Shown piece after piece: positions 26,364-34,134 of a stretch of 40,304 bases of DNA. The notes under the pieces were generated by a model. The model worked only from the letters and a program-made list of their open reading frames with translations. It made no database searches and was not told where the DNA came from. Position 1 is the stretch's first letter, and the number at the start of each line of letters is the position of its first letter. Made by a program: the position numbers and the translations under genes. The stretch is from Hyphomicrobiales bacterium (GTDB lineage Bacteria; Pseudomonadota; Alphaproteobacteria; Rhizobiales; Xanthobacteraceae): contig DAHUXA010000011.1 of assembly GCA_027307405.1 (NCBI GenBank), positions 1-40,304 on the forward strand. Direction: 5' to 3'.

Positions 26364-27158
26364 TTAAACGGCCACGGCAGCCTTTATGTGCGGATGGGGG
26401 TCGTAATTCTCGATCGCGAAATCCTCATATCGAAACGCGAATATGTCTTTCACTGCCGGATTGAGCCGTATCACCGGCAAACGCCGAGGTGCCCGTGACA
26501 ATTGCAGTCGCGCCTGTTCCAGGTGGTTGAGATATAAATGAGCATCGCCGAAGGTATGGATGAAGTCGCCCGGTTTGTAGCCCGTCACCTGCGCCACCAT
26601 CATCGTAAGCAGGGCATAAGAGGCGATGTTGAACGGCACACCAAGAAACACATCGGCTGAGCGCTGATAGAGCTGGCAAGAGAGCCTGCCTTCGGCGACA
26701 TAGAACTGAAACAAGCAATGGCATGGCGGGAGCGCCATTTTATCGACGTCAGCCGGGTTCCAGGCGGTAACAATCAGACGCCGTGAATCCGGATTGCGTT
26801 TGATCATCGTAATTACGTTGCCGATCTGATCGATGGTCTTCCCGTCCTTCGCCGGCCATGAGCGCCATTGCTGGCCATAGACCGGGCCCAGATCGCCGCG
26901 TTCGTCAGCCCACTCGTCCCAAATGCGCACACCATGTTCCTGCAGATATTTGACGTTAGTGTCTCCGGCGAGGAACCAGAGCAACTCATATATGATCGAT
27001 TTCAGATGCAGCTTCTTCGTCGTGAGCAGAGGAAAGCCCTCATCGAGCCCAAAGCGCATCTGATACCCGAACACCGACAATGTGCCGGTGCCCGTGCGGT
27101 CGTGCTTCTCCGCACCCCGGTTGAGGACAAGTTCCATCAGATCTAGATATTGACGCAT
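26364..27158 (-). CDS. thyA: Thymidylate synthase
   Basis: ThyA methylates dUMP to dTMP with methylene-tetrahydrofolate, releasing dihydrofolate. The 264-residue product is the classic short form. It starts [20 protein letters not shown] followed by [20 protein letters not shown], with the phosphate-binding Arg. The catalytic Cys is in [20 protein letters not shown] near residue 146, followed by [20 protein letters not shown] and the [16 protein letters not shown] folate/dUMP segment. It ends [12 protein letters not shown], the conserved C-terminus. No obvious ribosome site precedes the ATG. It heads the minus-strand thyA-folA-hflKC series and is divergent from a small membrane protein gene. 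Confidence 0.97.
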   Translation of the reverse strand: MRQYLDLMELVLNRGAEKHDRTGTGTLSVFGYQMRFGLDEGFPLLTTKKLHLKSIIYELLWFLAGDTNVKYLQEHGVRIWDEWADERGDLGPVYGQQWRSWPAKDGKTIDQIGNVITMIKRNPDSRRLIVTAWNPADVDKMALPPCHCLFQFYVAEGRLSCQLYQRSADVFLGVPFNIASYALLTMMVAQVTGYKPGDFIHTFGDAHLYLNHLEQARLQLSRAPRRLPVIRLNPAVKDIFAFRYEDFAIENYDPHPHIKAAVAV

Positions 27159-27314
27159 CGGTCGGTCTGTTCGCTGGCGACTCGAAAGATGAGGAAGTCT
27201 ACCGCAGGCAGCAATGGTTGGCAGGCGCTTATCAACGATCGAAATGCCGGCTGATTTACGACGCGTTCAAACCCGGGATCTGTTACCATTGACATCGCAT
27301 CTGGGGGCGCCACC

Positions 27315-27770
27315 ATGAGCTTTGACCATATCTTCGTCGCCCGCGTTCTGTTCACCTTGATGACCGCCGGTTGGGCCATCCTCACGGTCGTCGCTGATTT
27401 CAACAAGACCCACGCCACCAATCCGGCATGGACGCCGCACGCGCGCTTCCATGTGGTCTGGCAGATCTCGAGTTATGTAGGCTTCGGTCTGCTTGCATTC
27501 GCGCTGATTTGGTGGCCGGGGCCGCTCGCTGTCGAGCGGCTATATCTCGTCGCGCTCATGGGCGCGATCGTTTACGCCGCGTTCTTCGCAGCGCTGATCG
27601 CAATGCCCATTTATGGCGGCGCTGCCTACGACAAAAACGGGTACCAGCCGTTCAAGGCGCCGATCCCCGTCATTGCTAAGAAATGGGACGCCAACGTCAC
27701 CGCTTTCTCGGTTCAGTTGGTGATTCTCGTCGCCGGATTGTTGGCGGTGACCGGAGCCTTCGCTGGCTAA
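27315..27770 (+). CDS. Four-helix membrane protein, probably DUF6640 family
   Basis: This is a 151-residue integral membrane protein. Hydrophobic segments are near residues 9-26, 47-68, 74-97 and 127-149. The opening MSFDHIFVARVLFTLMTAGW then VADFNKTHATNPAWTPHARF, and the HVVWQISSYVG stretch, match what I recall of DUF6640; I am only moderately sure of the family name. No enzymatic motif is seen; the conserved Asp-Phe-Asn-Lys-Thr-His run could be functional. GGGGG lies seven bases before the ATG. It stands alone between divergent thyA and convergent tctA, whose stop lies 56 bases further across a stem-loop. Confidence 0.75.
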   Translation: MSFDHIFVARVLFTLMTAGWAILTVVADFNKTHATNPAWTPHARFHVVWQISSYVGFGLLAFALIWWPGPLAVERLYLVALMGAIVYAAFFAALIAMPIYGGAAYDKNGYQPFKAPIPVIAKKWDANVTAFSVQLVILVAGLLAVTGAFAG

Positions 27771-27779
27771 ATGGCGACT

Positions 27780-27810
27780 CGGGTGGCGGGCGAAAAAGCC
27801 CGCACACCCG
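27780..27810. terminator. Stem-loop between convergent genes
   Basis: Stems 27780-27791 and 27798-27810 (gcgggc/gcccgc extended by cgggtg/cacccg with a one-base bulge) lie ten bases after the plus-strand gene and 17 bases after the tctA stop. No strong U tract follows on either strand, so it is a weak bidirectional candidate. Confidence 0.45.
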
Positions 27811-27826
27811 GCGGATTCTTAAACTT

Positions 27827-29332
27827 CTACTCGACGAATACTTCCTCGCGCCGTTTGCGGATCATCGGCAAGGCCGCAATCACAAGCAGCCCTGCAGCAA
27901 CCGCGATCAGCCCGGCCGAGATCGGTCGAGTCAAAAACACGGTGGCATCGCCGCGTGCAATCAGCATGGCGCGGCGGAGATTCTCCTCCATCAGCGGACC
28001 GAGTACGAACGCGAGCACCAGAGGCGCGGGCTCGAAGTCGTGCTTGTTCAACCAATAGCCAAACAAGCCGAAGATCGCCGCAATCACCACGTCGGTCGGT
28101 GAGTTGTTGATGGAATAGATGCCGATGCAGCAGAACACGATGATGGAGGGGTAAAGCAGCCGGTACGGCACCCGGAGCAAGCTCACCCACACACCGACGA
28201 GCGGAAGATTGATGACGACCAGCATGAGATTGCCCAGCCACATCGATGCAATCATGCCCCAGAACAGCTCGGGCTGCTTGGTCATTACCTGCGGACCCGG
28301 CACGATGCCGTGGATCGTCATGGCGCCGACCATCAGCGCCATCACCGCGTTGGGCGGAATGCCGAGAGTGAGCAGCGGAATGAATGATGTTTGCGCCGCC
28401 GCGTTGTTGGCACTTTCCGGCGCCGCCACGCCCTGGATGGCGCCGTGCCCGAAGCGCTCGGGATGCTTTGAGATACGTTTTTCGAAGGTATAGGCAGCAA
28501 ACGAGGCCACAACCGCGCCGCCACCAGGCAGAATCCCAAGCAGCGAACCCATGATGGTGCCGCGCGCTATGGCGCCGGAAGAATCGATCAGATCCTGCCG
28601 TGTCGGCATCAGCCCGGAAATCTTGCCCTTCACGATATCGCGGCTTTCCTGCGACATCTCCAAATTGCGGATGATTTCGGCGAAACCGAACAGGCCCATG
28701 GCCACGTTGGTGAAGCCGATGCCGTCAGACAATTCAGCGATGTCGAAGGTCATGCGGCCAGCGCCCGTCTCTAGGTCGGAGCCGACCATCGACAGCAGCA
28801 AGCCGGTGAGAACCATGGCGATCGATCTGAGCACCGAACCTTTCGCCAGCACCACCGCAAAGATCAGGCCCAGTAACATCAGCGAGAAATATTCCGCTGG
28901 ACCGAATAGCAACGCGATGGAGGTAAGCGGTACGCCCAGCGCGGCCACCAGCACGGTAGAGACGCAGCCGGCAAAGAACGAACCGATGGCAGCGATCGAG
29001 AGTGCTGCGCCGGCGCGACCTTGCCGTGCCATCTGGTGGCCGTCGAGACAGGTGATGACCGAAGTCGCCTCGCCCGGAATGTTCACCAGCACCGAAGTCG
29101 TGGAGCCCCCGTATTGGGCGCCGTAATAAATTCCGGCGAGCATGATCAGCGCGCCGACAGGCGGCAAGCCGAAAGTGATTGGCAGCAACATTGCGACCGT
29201 CGCTACCGTGCCGATCCCGGGCAGTACGCCAACAAGCGTCCCGACCAATGCACCAAGCAGACAGAAGCCGATGTTGTAAGGATTCGCCGCGACAGAAAAG
29301 CCGAGTGCGAGATTTGCAAGAAGTTCACTCAT
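27827..29332 (-). CDS. tctA: Tripartite tricarboxylate transporter large permease TctA
   Basis: TctA is the large membrane subunit of the TTT family, which imports citrate or other carboxylates captured by a periplasmic Bug/TctC receptor. From ATG 29332 (GGAAG seven bases upstream) it has 501 residues, the standard length. Motifs include ALVGTLVGVLPGIGTVATVA near residue 28, GIYYGAQYGGSTTSVLVNIP near residue 67 and GILPGGGAVVASFAAYTFEK near residue 265. PESANNAAAQTSFIPLLTLG near residue 305 is the second half of the internal repeat. About eleven helices are expected. It lies 13 bases after tctB. A receptor gene of the same family is at 31188 on the opposite strand. Confidence 0.95.
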   Translation of the reverse strand: MSELLANLALGFSVAANPYNIGFCLLGALVGTLVGVLPGIGTVATVAMLLPITFGLPPVGALIMLAGIYYGAQYGGSTTSVLVNIPGEATSVITCLDGHQMARQGRAGAALSIAAIGSFFAGCVSTVLVAALGVPLTSIALLFGPAEYFSLMLLGLIFAVVLAKGSVLRSIAMVLTGLLLSMVGSDLETGAGRMTFDIAELSDGIGFTNVAMGLFGFAEIIRNLEMSQESRDIVKGKISGLMPTRQDLIDSSGAIARGTIMGSLLGILPGGGAVVASFAAYTFEKRISKHPERFGHGAIQGVAAPESANNAAAQTSFIPLLTLGIPPNAVMALMVGAMTIHGIVPGPQVMTKQPELFWGMIASMWLGNLMLVVINLPLVGVWVSLLRVPYRLLYPSIIVFCCIGIYSINNSPTDVVIAAIFGLFGYWLNKHDFEPAPLVLAFVLGPLMEENLRRAMLIARGDATVFLTRPISAGLIAVAAGLLVIAALPMIRKRREEVFVE

Positions 29333-29345
29333 GATTGCTTCCTGC

Positions 29346-29867
29346 TTAGACCCAAGGCCACAGCTGAAACGGGAGCTGCAGCAGATAAACAAATAGCCCG
29401 ACGCAGAACGCCGTCATCGCCACAGCAGCGATCAGGCTTTCCAGCCAGCGCATTTCGGTGGAACCGAAGATCGAGATCATGAAGGCGGCAAAGGTGGACG
29501 GCACCAGCCCAAGGGGCGGGATGGTCAATGGCCCTAGATTGAGTCCGCGGATCATGCCGGCAAAGGCAAGGATCGCCAGGAGCACCCAGGCGGGTCCACG
29601 AATCGCATAGCTCTCAATTGGCGGACCGTCGAAAAAAAGGCCGGTGAGCGCCACCAGCGCGCCGACAACCGCGAGCAGTCCTGCGAACAGACGAGGCGCG
29701 GTGCCTGGTCCGAAGGCAAAGCCATGCGTCCCGGGAAGATCGCCCGAGGTCCAGATAGCAACAATTGCTAATGCGATCAGAGCCAGCCCGCCGTAAAAAT
29801 CACGCGGAGCCCGCACTTTGAAACGAAACCCACCCCCGTTCGGGGGGGTTCTGACCCCCTCGGACAT
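29346..29867 (-). CDS. tctB: Tripartite tricarboxylate transporter small permease TctB
   Basis: This is the four-helix small subunit of the TTT importer, 173 residues. The N-terminal RAPRDFYGGLALIALAIVAI and the following GTHGFAFGPGTAPRLFAGLL with the conserved Pro-Gly-Thr-Ala-Pro are the family signature. Further helices lie near residues 66-85, 96-113, 118-135 and 150-170. The ATG at 29867 has AGGGAGG upstream. The first ten codons contain runs of C and G that can form either of two hairpins (29832-29859). It precedes tctA by 13 bases and follows the ChrA pair by about 120 bases on the same strand; that spacer (29868-29987) is A/T-rich with two copies of ttcttggt. Confidence 0.92.
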   Translation of the reverse strand: MSEGVRTPPNGGGFRFKVRAPRDFYGGLALIALAIVAIWTSGDLPGTHGFAFGPGTAPRLFAGLLAVVGALVALTGLFFDGPPIESYAIRGPAWVLLAILAFAGMIRGLNLGPLTIPPLGLVPSTFAAFMISIFGSTEMRWLESLIAAVAMTAFCVGLFVYLLQLPFQLWPWV

Positions 29868-29987
29868 CCCTCATCCTCCCTACTCTTTATTCTTGGTTCT
29901 TTATTGTAAGTTCTTGGTCGAACCCCTCAAATGATCACTAGCACACGAGGTACCCAGCCGGAAGCACGGATGTTGGGCGGTGCCCAG

Positions 29988-30515
29988 TTACAGCCAGCCG
30001 CTTAGGCCCAGCAAGCCGCCGACAAGGAAAATCCAGAGCGGATTGATCCGGGTGGCAAAGCCAACCAGCGCAGTGACGGCAGTAATTATGGCGGCATAGA
30101 TATTGTGATCCGCGCTGCGGGCTAAAACGAACGCGCTCGCCCCAATCAATCCGAGTGATACCGGAACAAGACCGGCCTGAATGGCGATGCGCCAGCGTGC
30201 CTCCTTGAAACGATCCCAGATCCGCGCGACCAAAAACGCCACAATACAGGTCGGGCCGCACATTGCGGTCGTCGCCACCGCGGCCCCTGGCAGGCCGGCA
30301 ACGTGATAGCCGATCAGCGTTACGATGATGATGTTCGGCCCCGGTGACACCTGCGCGATCGCGAAGCTGTCGGCGAACTGCCGGTCGGTCATCCACTGCA
30401 TGACCTCGACAGCGATACGATGCAATTCCGGAATCGCCGCATTGGCACCGCCAACTGCGAACAGCGACAGCAGCGCAAAATAGCCGAACAGCGAAACCAG
30501 CGGACTGTCGTTCAT
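29988..30515 (-). CDS. Short ChrA-type chromate transporter subunit (second of pair)
   Basis: This is a 175-residue membrane protein of the CHR superfamily, single-domain type. From ATG 30515 it begins MNDSPLVSLFGYFALLSLFA and contains VGGANAAIPELHRIAVEVMQ near residue 21, then FADSFAIAQVSPGPNIIIVT with the family's SPGPN motif. Five to six helices follow. A longer frame upstream only reads through the partner gene. Its start overlaps the stop of the first short ChrA by four bases, the usual arrangement for paired half-size proteins that together equal one full-length ChrA. Chromate efflux is the known family role, but many members have other or unknown substrates. Confidence 0.9.
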   Translation of the reverse strand: MNDSPLVSLFGYFALLSLFAVGGANAAIPELHRIAVEVMQWMTDRQFADSFAIAQVSPGPNIIIVTLIGYHVAGLPGAAVATTAMCGPTCIVAFLVARIWDRFKEARWRIAIQAGLVPVSLGLIGASAFVLARSADHNIYAAIITAVTALVGFATRINPLWIFLVGGLLGLSGWL

Positions 30516-31078
30516 CGCGTCACCCACGCGAGTGCGACGCTGACCGGCGCAAGTACCAAAAATACCAAAGGCAGCGGCCATTGCATGATGGCAACGCCGA
30601 TGAAGGCCGCGATCGCTATCAGTGGCGCCCAATCCCAACGTTTGCGGAACAGAGGCGCTGCCATCTTGGCAACGACGGCGATCAGGAGGCCGACGGCGGC
30701 CGCTGTGATGCCAGCCAGAATGCGACTAAGTACTTCCAGGTCACCGAAGCGCGCATAGAGAACTGCCAGTATCGTGACGATGACCAGCGGCGGCCCCATC
30801 AGGCCGGCAAGGGCAACCGCGGCGCCGGGCGCGCCGCCGAAACGCGAGCCAAACACCACCGAGAAGTTCACGACGTTGGGGCCGGGCAGGAATTGCGAGA
30901 GCGCGAAGGCCTCGTTGAACTCCTCCGCGGTCATCCAGTGCTTTTGGTCGACGATCTTGCGGCGCGCCCAGGGCAGCGCGCCACCGAAGCCTGAGACCGA
31001 GACGACGGCGAAGGCGCGGAACAGTTCGGAGAGCGTGGGACGGACAGACGTAGGGGATGGCGCGGCGGCGGCGGACAT
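30512..31078 (-). CDS. Short ChrA-type chromate transporter subunit (first of pair)
   Basis: This is a 188-residue CHR-family membrane protein. The start is ATG 31078 (MSAAAAPSPTSVRPTLSELF); the open frame to 31207 overlaps the divergent receptor gene and lacks family similarity. The signature VVSVSGFGGALPWARRKIVD is near residue 27, with the ALSQFLPGPNVVNFSVVFGS motif near residue 60. Helices follow near residues 85-110, 120-145 and 160-185. It is co-translated with the second short ChrA. No clear ribosome site precedes the ATG. No chromate-response regulator (chrB) or superoxide dismutase gene is adjacent. Confidence 0.9.
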   Translation of the reverse strand: MSAAAAPSPTSVRPTLSELFRAFAVVSVSGFGGALPWARRKIVDQKHWMTAEEFNEAFALSQFLPGPNVVNFSVVFGSRFGGAPGAAVALAGLMGPPLVIVTILAVLYARFGDLEVLSRILAGITAAAVGLLIAVVAKMAAPLFRKRWDWAPLIAIAAFIGVAIMQWPLPLVFLVLAPVSVALAWVTR

Positions 31079-31187
31079 GCGCGTTAGGATTACATCGCGC
31101 CGAAGGCTGCGACTAGGCGGTGGCCTGCAAACCACCCTTGCGCCGCCCGCCAATGATTGGCTGTATACGCGGCTCGGGAGGCGCACC

Positions 31188-32162
31188 ATGCAGCGGCGGG
31201 AATTCATCGCCCTACTGGGCAGCGCGGCGACATGGCCATTGTCGGCGCAGGCGCAATCGTCAGGCTATCCCGATCATCCGATCACATTGATCGTGCCTTA
31301 TGCGCCGGGCGGCGGCAACGATGTGTTGGCGCGCGCCGTCGCTGAACCCATGAGCAAGACACTCGGCCAGCCCTTGGTGATCGAAAACCACGGCGGCGCC
31401 GGCGGCTCGGTCGGCACCCGCCAAGTCGCCAAAGCCGCCCCGGACGGCTACACGCTTGGGCTTGGCGGCACCGGTACGCTTGCCATCGATCCGACTCTTT
31501 ATCCGAATGCCGGTTACGACCCGCGCAAAGATTTCTCGCCGATTGGCCTGATCGCCACCAGCCCCCTGATTATTCTGGTGAACCAGTCGCTGCCCGCGCA
31601 CAACGTTCAGGAATTGATCGCGCTCGCCAAAGCGCAACCTGGCAAACTGAATTATGCTTCGGCCGGCACCGGCAGCGGCATCCATCTCGGCACTGTGCTG
31701 TTCGCAGACACCGCCGGCGTCGATCTCACACATATCCCATACAAAGGCTCCGGGCCGGCGCTGACCGATCTGCTCGGCGGGCATGTGCAAGTCTATTTCT
31801 CGTCACTGCCCCCCGCGGTCGGGTTGGTGAAGGAAGGCAAGCTGCGCGCGCTCGGTGTAACGGGCCTGAAGCGCTCCGCCACGTTTCCCGAGGTGCCGAC
31901 GGTGGCCGAGCAAGGGCTACCCGGCTTCGAAGCCGTGCTGCACTACGGGATCGTCGCACCGGCTGGCACGCCTCGTCCGATCATCGACAAACTCAACGCG
32001 GCCCTGCGCGCGGCGCTGGGCGATCCCAAGGTTCACGGTCACATCGCGACCGAAGGCGCCGAGCCGCTGCCAACGACCCCTGACGAATATGCCGCTGACA
32101 TCGACCGCGAGGAAACCAAGTGGTCAAAACTGGTGAAAAAGTCCGGAGCGACTGCGAAGTAA
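31188..32162 (+). CDS. Bug/TctC family periplasmic solute receptor
   Basis: This is a 324-residue tripartite tricarboxylate-type receptor. The N-terminus MQRREFIALLGSAATWPLSA carries a twin-arginine motif (RREFI) before the hydrophobic stretch, so export by Tat is likely, with cleavage after AQA. The mature domain begins YPDHPITLIVPYAPGGGNDV, the Bug-family signature, then GQPLVIENHGGAGGSVGTRQ near residue 60. NYASAGTGSGIHLGTVLFAD and THIPYKGSGPALTDLLGGHV follow. The ligand, usually a carboxylate, is unknown. ATG 31188 has GGGAGG seven bases upstream. It is divergent from the ChrA pair and ends six bases from a convergent CoA-transferase gene. It may be the receptor for TctAB at 27.8-29.9 kb. 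Confidence 0.93.
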   Translation: MQRREFIALLGSAATWPLSAQAQSSGYPDHPITLIVPYAPGGGNDVLARAVAEPMSKTLGQPLVIENHGGAGGSVGTRQVAKAAPDGYTLGLGGTGTLAIDPTLYPNAGYDPRKDFSPIGLIATSPLIILVNQSLPAHNVQELIALAKAQPGKLNYASAGTGSGIHLGTVLFADTAGVDLTHIPYKGSGPALTDLLGGHVQVYFSSLPPAVGLVKEGKLRALGVTGLKRSATFPEVPTVAEQGLPGFEAVLHYGIVAPAGTPRPIIDKLNAALRAALGDPKVHGHIATEGAEPLPTTPDEYAADIDREETKWSKLVKKSGATAK

Positions 32163-32168
32163 CGCAGC

Positions 32169-33320
32169 CTAGTCTCGGCTGATACCGAGTTCTTTGAAGA
32201 TCTCCACATTATGCTGGCCGAGTTCAGGCGGCGGCGCATCGATGCGCGGACCGCCATGCGCGAATGTAAAAGCCGCCAGCGGCACCCCGAAGGCGCCGTC
32301 AATCCCGCTGCCGCCCGCGTGACGGTGAATGATGCCGCGTGACTCAAGCTGCGGATCGGCGACCGCCTCGCCCATAGTGCGCACGCGTGCAGCTGGCACG
32401 TGGTGGGCTTGCAGGAACTTCTCCCATTCGTCGGCCGTGCGCGTGAGCATGGTCTCGCTCAGGACGGTCGCTTCGCGCTCGCGGTCTGCTTCGCGCTCCT
32501 CGTTCGTCCTTTTGATCATGTCGGGCCGCTCGAGCAAAGTCCAAAGCCGGCGCTGCTGGCGCAGATTGCTCGCGCCAAGCATGATCAGCCCGTCCCGGGC
32601 CTGATACGCGCTGTTGGTTGCGTGCGGATTGCGGTTGCCATTCGGCTTGGGATGCACTTTGTTGCGCAAATAGCCAGTGAGATGCGAGCTCATCAGAATT
32701 ATCGCAACGTCGAGCATGGCCATGTCGATGTGCTGACCCTTGCCGGTGCGCTCGCGCTGCAACAGCGCCGCTGACAAGGCGAATGCACCCGTCATCCCCG
32801 TAGCGTAATCGACCGCCGGCGAACCGAACTTAATCGGGTTGACCTCCGGCGTTCCGGTCATCGCCATGATGCCGGACGTCGCCTGGATTACGTGGTCGTA
32901 AGCCGTTTGCTCGCCGCGAGGACCTTTCTGCCCGAATGCTGAAAATGAAGCATAGATCAGGCGCGGATTGATCGCGGCGAATGCGTCGTAACCCAGGCCG
33001 AGTGCCGCGAACGCACCGGGCCGGTAGTTCTCCACGAACACGTCACTAATCGCGACCAGTTTCTTCAGAATTTCACGATCCTTTTCCTGTTTGAGATCAA
33101 GCGTGATTGAACGCTTATTGGAGGCCTGAGTCAGGAACGCCGTGCCCATGTTGCGGCGATTGAGTTCTTTGTCGGTGCCGGCGCCTCGGCTCTGGTCGGG
33201 ATCGTCCGGGTGCTCGATCTTGATCACGTCAGCACCGAGCACGGCCAATTGATAGGTTGCGAATGGCCCCGCCAGAACATGGGTGGCGTCGATTACGCGA
33301 ATCCCCTCGAACGGCCGCAT
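32169..33320 (-). CDS. CaiB/BaiF family (class III) CoA-transferase
   Basis: Class III CoA-transferases move CoA between acyl groups through an aspartyl-CoA intermediate. From ATG 33320 (GGGAGGA upstream) the product has 383 residues. The N-terminus MRPFEGIRVIDATHVLAGPF then ATYQLAVLGADVIKIEHPDD is diagnostic. KRSITLDLKQEKDREILKKL is near residue 72. The catalytic Asp is probably in the segment GSPAVDYATGMTGAFALSAA near residue 166. A C-terminal EEWEKF-like region (ADEWEKFLQAHHVPAARVRT) is present. It is convergent with the Bug receptor and co-directional with the signal-less binding protein, 37 bases upstream. Substrates (for example formyl-, succinyl- or aryl-CoA) cannot be told. The context suggests activation of an imported organic acid. 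Confidence 0.93.
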   Translation of the reverse strand: MRPFEGIRVIDATHVLAGPFATYQLAVLGADVIKIEHPDDPDQSRGAGTDKELNRRNMGTAFLTQASNKRSITLDLKQEKDREILKKLVAISDVFVENYRPGAFAALGLGYDAFAAINPRLIYASFSAFGQKGPRGEQTAYDHVIQATSGIMAMTGTPEVNPIKFGSPAVDYATGMTGAFALSAALLQRERTGKGQHIDMAMLDVAIILMSSHLTGYLRNKVHPKPNGNRNPHATNSAYQARDGLIMLGASNLRQQRRLWTLLERPDMIKRTNEEREADREREATVLSETMLTRTADEWEKFLQAHHVPAARVRTMGEAVADPQLESRGIIHRHAGGSGIDGAFGVPLAAFTFAHGGPRIDAPPPELGQHNVEIFKELGISRD

Positions 33321-33357
33321 ATTGTCCTCCCTCGCCAATGCGGAGAGCATACGCCAT

Positions 33358-34050
33358 TCAACGCGGGACCGACTCAAGTCCTTTCGCTCTGAACAACGCA
33401 GTGGAAGCCGGCGCCGTCAAAGCATCAATAAAATCGTTGGCCACATCCTCGGCTTTGCACGCGGCGCCAACACCCGCAGAAAACACCGTATAGAGCTGCA
33501 GCTCATCCGGCAGTGGTCCCGCGAAATCCACTCCATCGACGGGCAAAAGTTCAGGGATTTGCTGCACAGCCAAATCCGCTTCTCCGCGCGCAACAAATTC
33601 CGCGACGCGCCCGCTTCCTCCTAAAACGATTTTGCTGCGCATGACTTCAGCAATGCCGAGGCGGACGAGCATCGCTTCAAAATACAATCCGCTGGTGCCT
33701 TCTTTGGAACGAACGACTGATTTTGCGGCAAGCAGTGCGCGCTTGAACGCATCGACCGTTGTAACGTCAGGCGTGACCGTACCCTTGCGCACTGCGACGC
33801 CGAGGCCAGACTGGCCGATGTCAATGCAGGTCTCGCGGCGGATTTTGCCCTGCCCAGCCAGCACATCGATCACGGGCCGCGTGACAATCGCCACATCGAA
33901 CTCTGCGTCTTCTTCGATTCTGCGCTTGAGTGCGTTGGCTGGATCGTAATCAATCGTGATGCGCGCCCCGCTTGCCCGCTCGAACGCGGGCCCAAGCTCG
34001 CGCAATACATCCTGCACGGCGTGTGTGCTGAGGACCTTAAAATCTGCCAC
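33358..34050 (-). CDS. ModA-like substrate-binding-domain protein without signal peptide
   Basis: This is a 230-residue periplasmic-binding-protein type II fold of the molybdate/sulfate-like (SBP_bac_11) class. It begins VADFKVLSTHAVQDVLRELG with GTG at 34050, supported by GAGGGA six bases upstream. Core motifs are EEDAEFDVAIVTRPVIDVLA, then GQSGLGVAVRKGTVTPDVTT near residue 78 and GLYFEAMLVRLGIAEVM. AVQQIPELLPVDGVDFAGPL and PDELQLYTVFSAGV follow. No signal peptide is encoded: an in-frame TAA at 34087-34089 lies just upstream. The protein therefore looks cytoplasmic, unusual for this fold unless it acts as a ligand sensor. It precedes the CoA-transferase by 37 bases and is divergent from a phosphoesterase pseudogene. 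Confidence 0.82.
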   Translation of the reverse strand: MADFKVLSTHAVQDVLRELGPAFERASGARITIDYDPANALKRRIEEDAEFDVAIVTRPVIDVLAGQGKIRRETCIDIGQSGLGVAVRKGTVTPDVTTVDAFKRALLAAKSVVRSKEGTSGLYFEAMLVRLGIAEVMRSKIVLGGSGRVAEFVARGEADLAVQQIPELLPVDGVDFAGPLPDELQLYTVFSAGVGAACKAEDVANDFIDALTAPASTALFRAKGLESVPR

Positions 34051-34134
34051 TCGCGTCCCTCGTAGGTACTGTCCAGTAAACAATATTTACTATGCCGTGG
34101 CATAACCGCGCGCGGTTTAACTTGGAGACCGCCT

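Noticed and set aside
30774-31187. N-terminal extension of the Bug receptor
   Set aside because: The extension overlaps the divergent ChrA gene; the real start at 31188 has a strong ribosome site and a signal peptide directly after it.
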